From JAMOQA01 sp964420365 (lineage in GTDB: Bacteria; Acidobacteriota; Polarisedimenticolia; J045), in NCBI GenBank assembly GCA_964420365.1, contig CAYQTA010000015.1, positions 22,163 through 86,162 of the forward strand: 64,000 nt of DNA. Reading direction: 5' to 3'. The notes beneath the pieces were generated by a model. That model did not search any database, was not told the DNA's origin, and saw only the letters and a list, made by a program, of their open reading frames with translations. Below are positions 16,999 through 24,706 of the stretch, one piece after another. Both the position numbers and the translations under genes were made by a program. Position 1 is the stretch's first letter. Each line of letters begins with the position of its first letter.

Positions 16999-17943
16999 TC
17001 AGAAGAGGGCGAGGAGCGGCGCGGCGAGGGGGGCGAGGGCGTCGGGCCCCCGGGGTTCGCCGGGAAGCTCCGGGAGCACCGCCCGCGGGAGACCGCGGAG
17101 CGCGGCGGGGAGTTCCCCGTCCACCGGCGGCGCCGCTCCGTCCCGCACCCGGTTGACCACGAGCGCCGCGAGGGAGATGCCCTGCGCCCCGAGCCGGTCG
17201 GCGAGCCGCTCCGCCTCGACGAGGGCGAGCCGGGCCGGCGTCGCCACGGCGAGGATCCGCGCCCGCGCGGGGTCGGCGAGGGCGTCCGCCAGGTCCCGGT
17301 GGAGCGCGAGGCTCCCCCCGAGCCGCGCGCTCACCGGGTCGTCCCCGGCGTCGGCGGGGACCGGCTCGCCGTCCGCCGGGTGGCGGGCCGGCGTCTCCTC
17401 CCCGAGCACGTGGCGGAGGGTCGCCCGCCGGTCGAGGATCTTCCGGCGCAGCGCCGCGAGGGAGGCGAGCCAGTCCGCGGTGGCGCGCGGGAGGCCGAGG
17501 ATCCGCCAGGCCTGGCCCGAGGGGGGCAGGTCGACGACGAGGACGCGCCGCTCCCGGGCGGCCTCCCGGGAGAGCCCGGCGAGGGCCTCCGCCGCGGCCT
17601 GTTCCTCCGCGCCGGGCGCGTCCCCGAGGAGCCGGAGGAGCGGGTCGAGGCTCGCGGCGGAGAGGTAGCGGTAGCGTTCTCCCAGGGCCTGGCGGGTCGC
17701 CGCGAGGCGCCGCCGGAGCATCCCGGCGAGGTCCACCTCGCGCGCGGCGACGCCGGGGGCGACCTCCCGGGGCTCGTCCCCGAGCGGCACGCCGAGCACG
17801 TCCCCGAGGTTGTGGGCCGGGTCGAGGGAGGCGACCAGGACCGGCGTGCCGCGGGCGGCGAGCCCCAGGGCGAGGGCGGCCGCGGCGGTGGTCTTGCCCG
17901 TCCCGCCCTTGCCCGTCAGCAGTACCAGCGCCGGCCCGTCCAT
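16999..17943 (-). CDS. ArsA/Get3-type P-loop ATPase
   Basis: The 314 residues begin with the deviant Walker A motif GKGGTGKTT (about 11-19), followed by the A-loop SLDPAHNLGDVLG and later VLVVDLPPSGQA and LAALVVNRV, all typical of ArsA/Get3 ATPases. It is a single-domain form. Family members drive arsenite export or handle tail-anchored or secreted cargo; no ars gene is near, so arsenic resistance should not be assumed. It is the last gene of a tight operon after cstA and a 91-residue protein. Confidence 0.85.
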   Translation of the reverse strand: MDGPALVLLTGKGGTGKTTAAAALALGLAARGTPVLVASLDPAHNLGDVLGVPLGDEPREVAPGVAAREVDLAGMLRRRLAATRQALGERYRYLSAASLDPLLRLLGDAPGAEEQAAAEALAGLSREAARERRVLVVDLPPSGQAWRILGLPRATADWLASLAALRRKILDRRATLRHVLGEETPARHPADGEPVPADAGDDPVSARLGGSLALHRDLADALADPARARILAVATPARLALVEAERLADRLGAQGISLAALVVNRVRDGAAPPVDGELPAALRGLPRAVLPELPGEPRGPDALAPLAAPLLALF

Positions 17944-17952
17944 CCCCGGTCC

Positions 17953-18228
17953 TCAGGTCACGTCGAAGGTGGAGACCAGCTCCGCCAGCGGATCGCCCGA
18001 CTCCCGGGCCCGCGAGAGCAGGACGACCAGCTCCCGCTCCAGCTCCGGCAGGAGGTCGAGGGTGGCGAGGGAAGCGGGGGAGGGGATCCCCGCCGCCGGT
18101 CCGAGCACCAGCAGGGCGAACAGGTTCTCGAGCTCGCGGTGTTCCCAGGCGATCAGCTCGACCGACGAGGCGCGCGTCGCGCGGCCCAGTTCCCGGAGGA
18201 GATCGCGAAGCCGCCGGAGAAGCGACAC
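17953..18228 (-). CDS. Small helical protein between cstA and the ArsA-like gene (91 aa)
   Basis: Starting with GTG, the protein is predicted all-helical and amphipathic, with no signal or membrane span. It starts 4 bases after the cstA stop and ends 9 bases before the ArsA-like start, so it is translated from the same mRNA. It is not YbdD, the usual small CstA partner. Its central EHRELENLFALL might be a short interaction helix. Function is unknown. Confidence 0.6.
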   Translation of the reverse strand: MSLLRRLRDLLRELGRATRASSVELIAWEHRELENLFALLVLGPAAGIPSPASLATLDLLPELERELVVLLSRARESGDPLAELVSTFDVT

Positions 18229-18232
18229 CGCC

Positions 18233-19903
18233 TCAGTCCTCGGTGACCAGGGGCCGGCCGCCCGCGGCCGCGATCGCGCGCCGGGCGGCGAGGATCGAGC
18301 GCACCGCGTCCCGCAGCAGCACCAGCGCGAGCAGCGCGAGCAGCAGCGCCAGCCCGGCGAGGAGCCAGTTCCCCTTCCCGGCGAACTCCCACGTCTTCCA
18401 CGCGAGGGCGGAGAGCGTGACCACGTACATGAACCCGGTCGGCACCAGCACGAAGCCGACCGGCCGGGCCCGGTGGGTCATCCAGGCGAGGACGGCGAGG
18501 AAGGCGAGGGCCGCGAGGAGCTGGTTCGCCGCGCCGAAGAGGGGCCAGATCGTCCGCTCGCTGCCCGAGAGGGCGAACGCCCCGCCCAGGATCACCGTGA
18601 CCGTCGTCGCCAGGTAGCGGTTCCCGGCGATCTTCCTCCGGGCCTCCGCCGCGGGCCCCTCGGCCTCCGCGGGGGGCGTCACCAGCTCCTGGAAGGCGAA
18701 GCGGGCGATCCGGGTCGCCGTGTCCAGGCTGGTCAGCGCGAACTCGGCGACGGCCACCGACGCGAACGTGATCCCGGCGGCGAGGGGGATCCTGCCGCCG
18801 GAGATCGTCTCGAGGAAGCCGCCGATGCCGCCGGCGAAGACCGGGATCGCGCCGTGGGCCACCTGGGCGTGGTAGTCGCCCCGGGCGAGGATCGCGGCGG
18901 TCACCAGGGCGGTGATCGCGAGGAGCGACTCGATCAGCATCGAGCCCATCGCCACCGGCCGGGCGTGGGCCTCGCTCGCCAGCTGCTTCGCCGTCGTCCC
19001 CGACGAGACCAGGGAGTGGAAGCCGGAGAGCGCCCCGCAGGCGACGGTGACGAACAGGATCGGGAAGAGCGGCCCCAGGTCGGTCGCGAAGCCCGCGTAG
19101 GCGGGCAGTTCCATCCGCGGGTGGACCAGCAGGACCCCGAGGATCGCGGCGAGCATCAGGGCGTAGAGCAGGAACGAGTTCAGGAAGTCGCGGGGCTGGA
19201 GCAGGATCCAGACGGGGGCGACCGAGGCGACGAAGATGTACCCGAGGAGGATCGCCTTCCAGGTGACGATCGGCAGGGCGAGGGGTGCGGCGTGGCCGGC
19301 GACCAGCGTGAGGGCGATCAGCACGATCCCGCCGACGGTCGCCGGGAGCAGGGGGATCCGCAGGCGGTAGACCGCGAGGCCGAAGAGGACGGCCGTGCCG
19401 ATCAGCAGGGACGACGCCGTCCCGGCGGCGGGCACCTTGTGGAACGTCTGGGCGACGGCGCTGACGAAGACGGCGATCACCAGCAGCAGGGCCGACCAGG
19501 CGAAGAGCAGGAAGAGGATCTTCGCCGGCCGCCCGACCCGCTTCTCGATCACCTCGCCGATCGAGCGGCCCTGGTGGCGCACCGAGACGACCAGCGAGGA
19601 GAGGTCGTGGACCGCCCCCATGAAGAGCCCGCCGACCAGGATCCAGAGGTAGACCGGCAGCCAGCCCCAGGTGGCGGCGACGATCGGACCGATGATCGGG
19701 GCGGCCCCGGCGATCGACGAGAAGTGGTGCCCCATCAGCACCTGGGGCTTCGCGGGGACGTAGTCGACCCCGTCGGTCATCGTGTGGGCCGGCGTCGGTC
19801 GCTCCGGGCGGATTCCCAGCCGCCGCGCGAGGAACCCCCCGTAGAGGACGTACCCGGCGGCGAAGACGACGAGGGCGACGAGGACGAGCAGGGCGGCGTT
19901 CAT
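18233..19903 (-). CDS. cstA: CstA-family peptide/pyruvate transporter
   Basis: The 556-residue polytopic membrane protein carries the CstA signature HHFSSIAGAAPIIGPIVA near the N terminus, preceded by PAKPQVLMG, plus many hydrophobic segments to the end. It is of the shorter CstA/BtsT type. Experimentally studied members import pyruvate or peptides during carbon starvation. The ATG follows a GGAGGA site on the minus strand. It leads a three-gene operon with the 91-residue protein and the ArsA-like ATPase, and is divergent from the sigma-54 island. Confidence 0.9.
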   Translation of the reverse strand: MNAALLVLVALVVFAAGYVLYGGFLARRLGIRPERPTPAHTMTDGVDYVPAKPQVLMGHHFSSIAGAAPIIGPIVAATWGWLPVYLWILVGGLFMGAVHDLSSLVVSVRHQGRSIGEVIEKRVGRPAKILFLLFAWSALLLVIAVFVSAVAQTFHKVPAAGTASSLLIGTAVLFGLAVYRLRIPLLPATVGGIVLIALTLVAGHAAPLALPIVTWKAILLGYIFVASVAPVWILLQPRDFLNSFLLYALMLAAILGVLLVHPRMELPAYAGFATDLGPLFPILFVTVACGALSGFHSLVSSGTTAKQLASEAHARPVAMGSMLIESLLAITALVTAAILARGDYHAQVAHGAIPVFAGGIGGFLETISGGRIPLAAGITFASVAVAEFALTSLDTATRIARFAFQELVTPPAEAEGPAAEARRKIAGNRYLATTVTVILGGAFALSGSERTIWPLFGAANQLLAALAFLAVLAWMTHRARPVGFVLVPTGFMYVVTLSALAWKTWEFAGKGNWLLAGLALLLALLALVLLRDAVRSILAARRAIAAAGGRPLVTED

Positions 19904-20245
19904 CGCGGTCCTCCTCCGGTCGTGCGCGCGCGACCGCCAAGGTACGCGCCCCGCCCCCCCCGTTTCAACCGCGCCGTCGAGAGTGATGTCTTGCTCATCG
20001 CCCGGGCCACCGCGGCCAGGGAAAGTGTCGCCATTCGAGAACACCACCGAAACCGTCCCGGCTTGGAGTTGTCCCCGAAGCGGACAGCGAAGTTCGGGCA
20101 AAAAGGCCCAACGTCTTGAATCGATGCCTCTTGTCGGCAGCAAACGACTGGCACACGGGTTGCTGAACGACCCGGCGAGTCAAGGCCGGTGTCCGCCCAC
20201 GGGTGGACCTGGAAGTCTGGCCCAGGGACAAGGAGGGCGGAAGGG
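19904..20245. other. Regulatory intergenic region of the lower-GC island
   Basis: This 342-base gap between divergent cstA and the fabH-like gene is visibly less GC-rich than its surroundings on the right half. It contains the sigma-54 element at 20149-20164 and, about 60 bp upstream, an inverted repeat CCCGAA-N13-TTCGGG (20074-20079 with 20093-20098) that could bind an enhancer-binding protein. No protein-like reading frame is seen. Confidence 0.5.
20149..20164 (+). promoter_or_regulatory. Sigma-54 (-24/-12) promoter
   Basis: TGGCAC-N5-TTGCT matches the RpoN consensus, with GG at 20150-20151 and GC at 20162-20163 separated by exactly 10 bases. A transcript would start about 20175, roughly 70 nt before the GTG of the fabH-like gene. 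This predicts dependence on an AAA+ enhancer-binding activator, which is not encoded in this window. Confidence 0.65.
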
Positions 20246-21286
20246 GTGACCACGACGGACAGGCTGGTTGCGCTATCGGAGCAGGTGGCCGACCGCGGTG
20301 GTACGCGACGTGAAGTCGGGATCCTCGGGGTGGGAAGGGCGGTTCCCGACCGGGTGCTGACCAACCACGACCTCGAACAGATGGTGGACACCAGCGACGA
20401 ATGGATCAGGAGCCGTACGGGTATCGTCGAGCGGCGCATCGTCCCGCCGGAAGTCGCGTGCTCCGACCTCGCCACGGAAGCCTCATGGAAGGCGCTGGAG
20501 AGCGCTGGCCTGGGGCCGGACGACATCGACGCCGTAATCGTCGGCACCGTGACACCCGATACGCCGTTTCCTTCCACCGCATGCCGGGTGCAGGCCCGTC
20601 TCGGTCTGCACCATGTCCCGTCGTTCGATATCTCGGCAGCCTGCCCCGGCTTCCTGTACGGCATGGTCCTGGCGCGGAGCCTCGTGCATTCGGGGGAGGC
20701 CCGGCATGTCCTGGTCGTCGGAGCCGAGATCCTCTCGAAGATCGTCAACTGGAAGGATCGATCAACCTGCGTTCTCTTCGGGGACGGTGCGGGAGCCGTC
20801 ATCGTGGGGGTTCCTCGGGGAAAGAGCGGCCTGCTGGCATGGACCTGGGGTGCGGACGGTTCGCTCGCCCACCTGCTGGAGCAGCCTGCCGGCGGGTCAC
20901 GGATGCCTGCCTCTCACGAGACCGTGGAGAAAAACCTCCACACGCTCCACATGAACGGAAACGAGGTGTTCCGCCACGCTGTTCGAGCGATGCAGGAAGC
21001 GGTGCTCGAAGTCATCGAGAAGGCCGGGATTCACCCAGGTGAAATCGATCTCTTCATTCCGCACCAGGCGAACACTCGGATCATGGAGGCGACTGCTCGC
21101 CGGGCGGGGATCCCGCTGGACAAGGTTTACGTCACGATCCAGCGGTACGGGAACAACTCGGCGGCTTCGATCCCGGTTGCCATGGCGGACGCCGTCGCGG
21201 AGGGCCGGCTTCGCCCGGGAAACCTGCTCCTCGTTGCCACCTTCGGGGCCGGGTTCACCTGGGGGGCGGCGATCGTACGGTGGTAG
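20246..21286 (+). CDS. fabH: Beta-ketoacyl-ACP synthase III (FabH-like)
   Basis: The 346 residues form a thiolase-fold KAS III. The catalytic triad is intact: Cys133 in SAACPGF, His273 in PHQANTRI, Asn303 in YGNNSAAS. The start region GVGRAVPDRVLTNHDLEQMVDTSDEWI is like housekeeping FabH. KAS III condenses an acyl-CoA with malonyl-ACP. The gene sits behind a sigma-54 promoter, in lower-GC DNA, next to a reductase fusion and away from other fab genes, so a specialised role (starter or release step for a lipid or signal molecule) is likelier than housekeeping. GTG start with AGGAGGGCGGAAGG upstream; about 19 residues precede the conserved core. Confidence 0.85.
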   Translation: MTTTDRLVALSEQVADRGGTRREVGILGVGRAVPDRVLTNHDLEQMVDTSDEWIRSRTGIVERRIVPPEVACSDLATEASWKALESAGLGPDDIDAVIVGTVTPDTPFPSTACRVQARLGLHHVPSFDISAACPGFLYGMVLARSLVHSGEARHVLVVGAEILSKIVNWKDRSTCVLFGDGAGAVIVGVPRGKSGLLAWTWGADGSLAHLLEQPAGGSRMPASHETVEKNLHTLHMNGNEVFRHAVRAMQEAVLEVIEKAGIHPGEIDLFIPHQANTRIMEATARRAGIPLDKVYVTIQRYGNNSAASIPVAMADAVAEGRLRPGNLLLVATFGAGFTWGAAIVRW

Positions 21287-21390
21287 CCGAATGCGCGTGG
21301 CCGGGCCGTGCCCGGTGCGGGGGAATGACATCGGTCGTGGTCGCGAGAACGCGTCGTACCGTTCCCGCAACTGGAAGGGAGTGACAGCAG

Positions 21391-22929
21391 ATGAAGGGTG
21401 CAAACGTCGCGATTCTCGGCAGTGGCAGCCGGGTCCAGAGGTTCGCGTCACGGCTCGGGCGAACGATCGGCGGGCAGGGATACAATGTGTCCCTTTTCGA
21501 GGATCCTGTCTCCCTGGTTTCAGGGCTTCATGAGCACGACGTTCACCTTGTCTTCCTCGTGCCGGCAACAGTTCCGGGTGGGTCCCCCGAGTACCTGCCG
21601 ATGCTGGTGCACCGGACTCGTCCCCAGGCTCGAGTCGTCTTCGTCGCCGACGGGTCAGCCCCACCCCCGGCAGCCGTGGGGGGATCATGGTACCGGGTGG
21701 TCCAGTGCTTCGATGACGTCGTACCGTTGCTCGAAGAATGGGGTCCCTTCAGGGACCTCCCGTGCGCCGAGATACCGGACAACATCCTGGTCACCGGGGG
21801 ACTCGGCTTCCTGGGAAAGGCGCTCGTGCGGCGCCTCCTGGCGTCGACGGAGGCCACGCTCTGGCTGCTCGTTCGTCCGCGGGACGGTATGTCTCCCCAG
21901 GGCCGCGTCGAGGCGGCGTTTCGGGGGTGCGACAGCGGTCGCCTGCGGGTCCTGCAGGGCGACCTGGTTCCCGGTGACGTCGACTCTGGCCGAGGCTTCG
22001 GCTCGGATCTCGACCTGGTACGCGCCAACGGCCCGGAGGCGGTAGAGGAACTGCTCGCATGTTGCAACGGCGTGCTGCACGTCGGTGCCTACCTGAGCTT
22101 CCTCGACCGCGAGGATGAGCGGCGCCGGCTTTTCGAGGTCAACGTCGGCGGCACGACACGGCTGCTTTCTCTTGTCCGGCGGTTTCACCGTCCCCTGATC
22201 TGTTTCGATTACGTGTCGACCGCCTTCGTCCATGGGACGCTAGCCGCGCCGGCGGCCCTCGAGGAGGACGATCTGTGTCCGTCGAGCTGGTGCAACTTCT
22301 ACGAGCACTCCAAGTGGATCGGCGAGACGATCGTCCGCTCATCTGGGTTTCCCTGGCGGATCTTCCGGCCCCCGATCATCTGCGAGGACCTGGACAGCGA
22401 CGAACTCAGCGCGGAGACGATCTACGGGATCCTCGACGTCGTTGCGGTAGCGGTCGCGAAGGAGCGTAAGAGGGGAACCACCCGACTCCACGTCCGGATC
22501 CCCACGCATGCCAGGACCTTGACGAACTTCATCTACCGCCAAGACCTTGCGCGCATGATCGTGGACGTCGTACGGTCGGGAACGGGGACCGGCCACGTCT
22601 ACAATACGGTCAACCCGGAACGATTTCTGGGGACCATTTTCTGGGAGACGCTGGCCGAGCACCTCGGCTTTCAGTGGGAGGCCTGCCCGACGGTTCCCCG
22701 GCGTCCGCGGAATCTGGTGGAGGCGCTCTTCTACCGCGTCGTCATCCCGCGTTACGAAGGTTACCTGTACCGGTCCTTCCCCCGCCCGGTTCAGGACAAT
22801 CTCCGGCGCCTGCTGGGCAATACGTACCCGGAGACCACCGCCCGCCGGATCGGGAAGGACGAGACTCGGGCCCTCGTGGAGCACCATCTGCAGATCCTGG
22901 GCAGCCAGCCGTGCCGGAAGACTGCCTGA
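21391..22929 (+). CDS. Receiver-like domain fused to NAD(P)-dependent thioester-reductase-like domain
   Basis: The protein has 512 residues. Residues 1-125 look like a degenerate response-regulator receiver: VAILGSGSRVQRFASRL, a hydrophobic DVHLVFLVPATVPGG where the phosphoacceptor would be, and RPQARVVFVADGS. Residues 130-400 are an extended short-chain dehydrogenase of the Male-sterility/thioester-reductase type: TGGLGFLG (about 135-142) binds NAD(P), and YEHSK (304-308) supplies the catalytic Tyr and Lys. The last 110 residues are unassigned. Such domains reduce acyl thioesters to aldehydes or alcohols, so the FabH-like neighbour could supply its substrate. GAAGGGAGTGACAGC precedes the ATG; codon use is less GC-biased than the rest of the window. 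Confidence 0.7.
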   Translation: MKGANVAILGSGSRVQRFASRLGRTIGGQGYNVSLFEDPVSLVSGLHEHDVHLVFLVPATVPGGSPEYLPMLVHRTRPQARVVFVADGSAPPPAAVGGSWYRVVQCFDDVVPLLEEWGPFRDLPCAEIPDNILVTGGLGFLGKALVRRLLASTEATLWLLVRPRDGMSPQGRVEAAFRGCDSGRLRVLQGDLVPGDVDSGRGFGSDLDLVRANGPEAVEELLACCNGVLHVGAYLSFLDREDERRRLFEVNVGGTTRLLSLVRRFHRPLICFDYVSTAFVHGTLAAPAALEEDDLCPSSWCNFYEHSKWIGETIVRSSGFPWRIFRPPIICEDLDSDELSAETIYGILDVVAVAVAKERKRGTTRLHVRIPTHARTLTNFIYRQDLARMIVDVVRSGTGTGHVYNTVNPERFLGTIFWETLAEHLGFQWEACPTVPRRPRNLVEALFYRVVIPRYEGYLYRSFPRPVQDNLRRLLGNTYPETTARRIGKDETRALVEHHLQILGSQPCRKTA

Positions 22930-23037
22930 CCCGCGAAGCACATTGTGGTTCTCACCCTGCTCGGTTCCGTCCGTCCCCAATCATCTCCGTGAGCCGAGTG
23001 CCCGGGGCCTCGACCCTCTGGGCACCGCGCTGCGGGG

Positions 23038-24543
23038 TCAGGAACGCGGGCCGAAGAGGGCGGCGTACTCCCTGTCGAGGGCCTTGAGCTTCTTCGCCGA
23101 GAGGCCGCCGAGGGCCGCGATCGCGCGGCGGAGGCGCATCCGGACCATGTCCGCCCCGAGGATCTCCATCGACTGGTAGAGGGGCGTCGCCGCCTTCATC
23201 CCGGTGAGGGCGACGTAGAAGGGCCGCGTGAGGTCCCGGGTCTTCAGCTCCAGCTTCTCGCCGAGCTCCCGGAACGTCTCCTCGAGCCTCTCCGCGGTGA
23301 ACTCCCGGAGCTGCTCGAGCCGCCAGAGGGCGAGCTGGAGGATCTTCGCCACCTCCCCCGGCTCCTTCCCCCGGATCGCCAGGTCCGCCGGGTCGACCGG
23401 GACCTCGTCGGCGAAGAAGAACGCGGTCTTGTAGCCCCAGTCGGCCAGGGTCTCGAGGCGGGGCTGGACGAGCGCGAGGATCGCGAGGAGGGTCCCGTCG
23501 TCGAGCCGCCATTCCCGCAGGCGGGCGAGGAGCCGCGCCGGGTCGTGGTCCTCCCGGATGTAGCGGCCGTTCAGCCACTTCAGCTTCTCGACGTCGAAGA
23601 CGGGGCCGCCGAGCCGGATGTCCTCGAGGCGGAAGTGCTCGACCATCTGCTCGACGGTGAACTTCTCCTCGCCCCCGGGCATCGACCAGCCGAGCATCCC
23701 GAGGAAGTTCAGCAGCGCCTCCGGGAGGAACCCGGCCCGGCGGTAGTACTCGATCGAGGTCGGGTTCCTGCGCTTCGAGAGCTTCGAGCGGTCGGGGTTC
23801 CGCAGCAGCGGCAGGTGGCAGAAGACCGGCCGCTCCCAGCCGAGGGCGTCGTACAGGAGCACGTGCTTCGGGACGGAGTTGATCCACTCCTCGCCCCGGA
23901 TCACGTGGGTGATTCCCATCAGGTGGTCGTCGACCACGTTCGCCAGGTGGTAGGTCGGGAAGCCGTCCGACTTGAGGAGCACCTGGTCGTCGACCGAGGC
24001 CCAGTCCTTGCGGATCTCGCCGCGGAGCAGGTCCTCGAAGACGCATTCCCCCTCGGTCGGTACCCGCAGGCGCACCACGTGGGGCTCGCCCGCGGCGACG
24101 CGCCGCCGGGCCTCGGCGAGGTCCATCGACCGTCCCTCGTGGTCCCGGAGCGCCTCGGTGCCCCCCTTCGCCCGGAGCTCCGCCCGCAGGGCGTCGAGCT
24201 CTTCCGGGCCGAGGAAGGAGTAGTAGGCGTGGCCCGACTCGAGGAGCCGCTCGACGTGTTCCCGGTAGATCTCCGCCCGCTCGCTCTGGCGGTAGGGACC
24301 GTGGGGACCGCCGACGTCCGGCCCCTCGTCCCACTCGATCCCCAGCCACCGGAGGGAGCGGAGGATCGCCTCCTCGGACTCCCGGGTCGACCGGGCCCGG
24401 TCGGTGTCCTCGATCCGGAGGACGAACCTCCCGCCCCGGCTCCGGGCGAAGACCATGTTGAAGAGGGCCTGGTAGGCCGTGCCGACGTGGGGGTCGCCCG
24501 TGGGCGAGGGCGCGACGCGGGTCTTGACGGGCCTCGTGCTCAT
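23038..24543 (-). CDS. gltX: Glutamyl-tRNA synthetase
   Basis: The 501 residues begin with VKTRVAPSPTGDPHVGTA, where the class I HIGH motif reads HVGT, and include the KMSKS equivalent KLSKR (in RSKLSKRRN). A C-terminal helical anticodon-binding region follows. The enzyme charges tRNA-Glu with glutamate. It is divergent from glnS, so both glutamate-family synthetases share one 163-base control region. Start ATG with GGAGGA upstream on the minus strand. Confidence 0.95.
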   Translation of the reverse strand: MSTRPVKTRVAPSPTGDPHVGTAYQALFNMVFARSRGGRFVLRIEDTDRARSTRESEEAILRSLRWLGIEWDEGPDVGGPHGPYRQSERAEIYREHVERLLESGHAYYSFLGPEELDALRAELRAKGGTEALRDHEGRSMDLAEARRRVAAGEPHVVRLRVPTEGECVFEDLLRGEIRKDWASVDDQVLLKSDGFPTYHLANVVDDHLMGITHVIRGEEWINSVPKHVLLYDALGWERPVFCHLPLLRNPDRSKLSKRRNPTSIEYYRRAGFLPEALLNFLGMLGWSMPGGEEKFTVEQMVEHFRLEDIRLGGPVFDVEKLKWLNGRYIREDHDPARLLARLREWRLDDGTLLAILALVQPRLETLADWGYKTAFFFADEVPVDPADLAIRGKEPGEVAKILQLALWRLEQLREFTAERLEETFRELGEKLELKTRDLTRPFYVALTGMKAATPLYQSMEILGADMVRMRLRRAIAALGGLSAKKLKALDREYAALFGPRS

Positions 24544-24592
24544 CGTGTCCTCCTCCGCGGCGGAGCCGCCCCACGATAGCGCAGGGGCGGTC

Positions 24593-24621
24593 TTGTCGCC
24601 CCCCGCCGGCCGGGGGAGAAT
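24593..24621 (+). promoter_or_regulatory. Probable glnS promoter
   Basis: TTGTCG (24593-24598), 17 bases, GAGAAT (24616-24621) lie about 85 bases before the glnS ATG, in the region shared with divergent gltX. Confidence 0.45.
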
Positions 24622-24706
24622 GCCTCGCCGCGCCCGCTCCCGCCGCGCCGGCGTGACCGGCCCACCGGCGGGGCGAAGGGCGGGCAAACACGGGAGAGGA
24701 CGACCG

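Noticed and set aside
16999..17943. Arsenite efflux pump ATPase
   Set aside because: The family is right, but no arsB, arsC, arsD or arsR gene is nearby and the operon partner is cstA.
17810..20119. A plus-strand frame of about 770 codons
   Set aside because: Antisense to cstA and its small neighbour; Glu/Asp/Arg/Gln-rich with no motif and no ribosome site.
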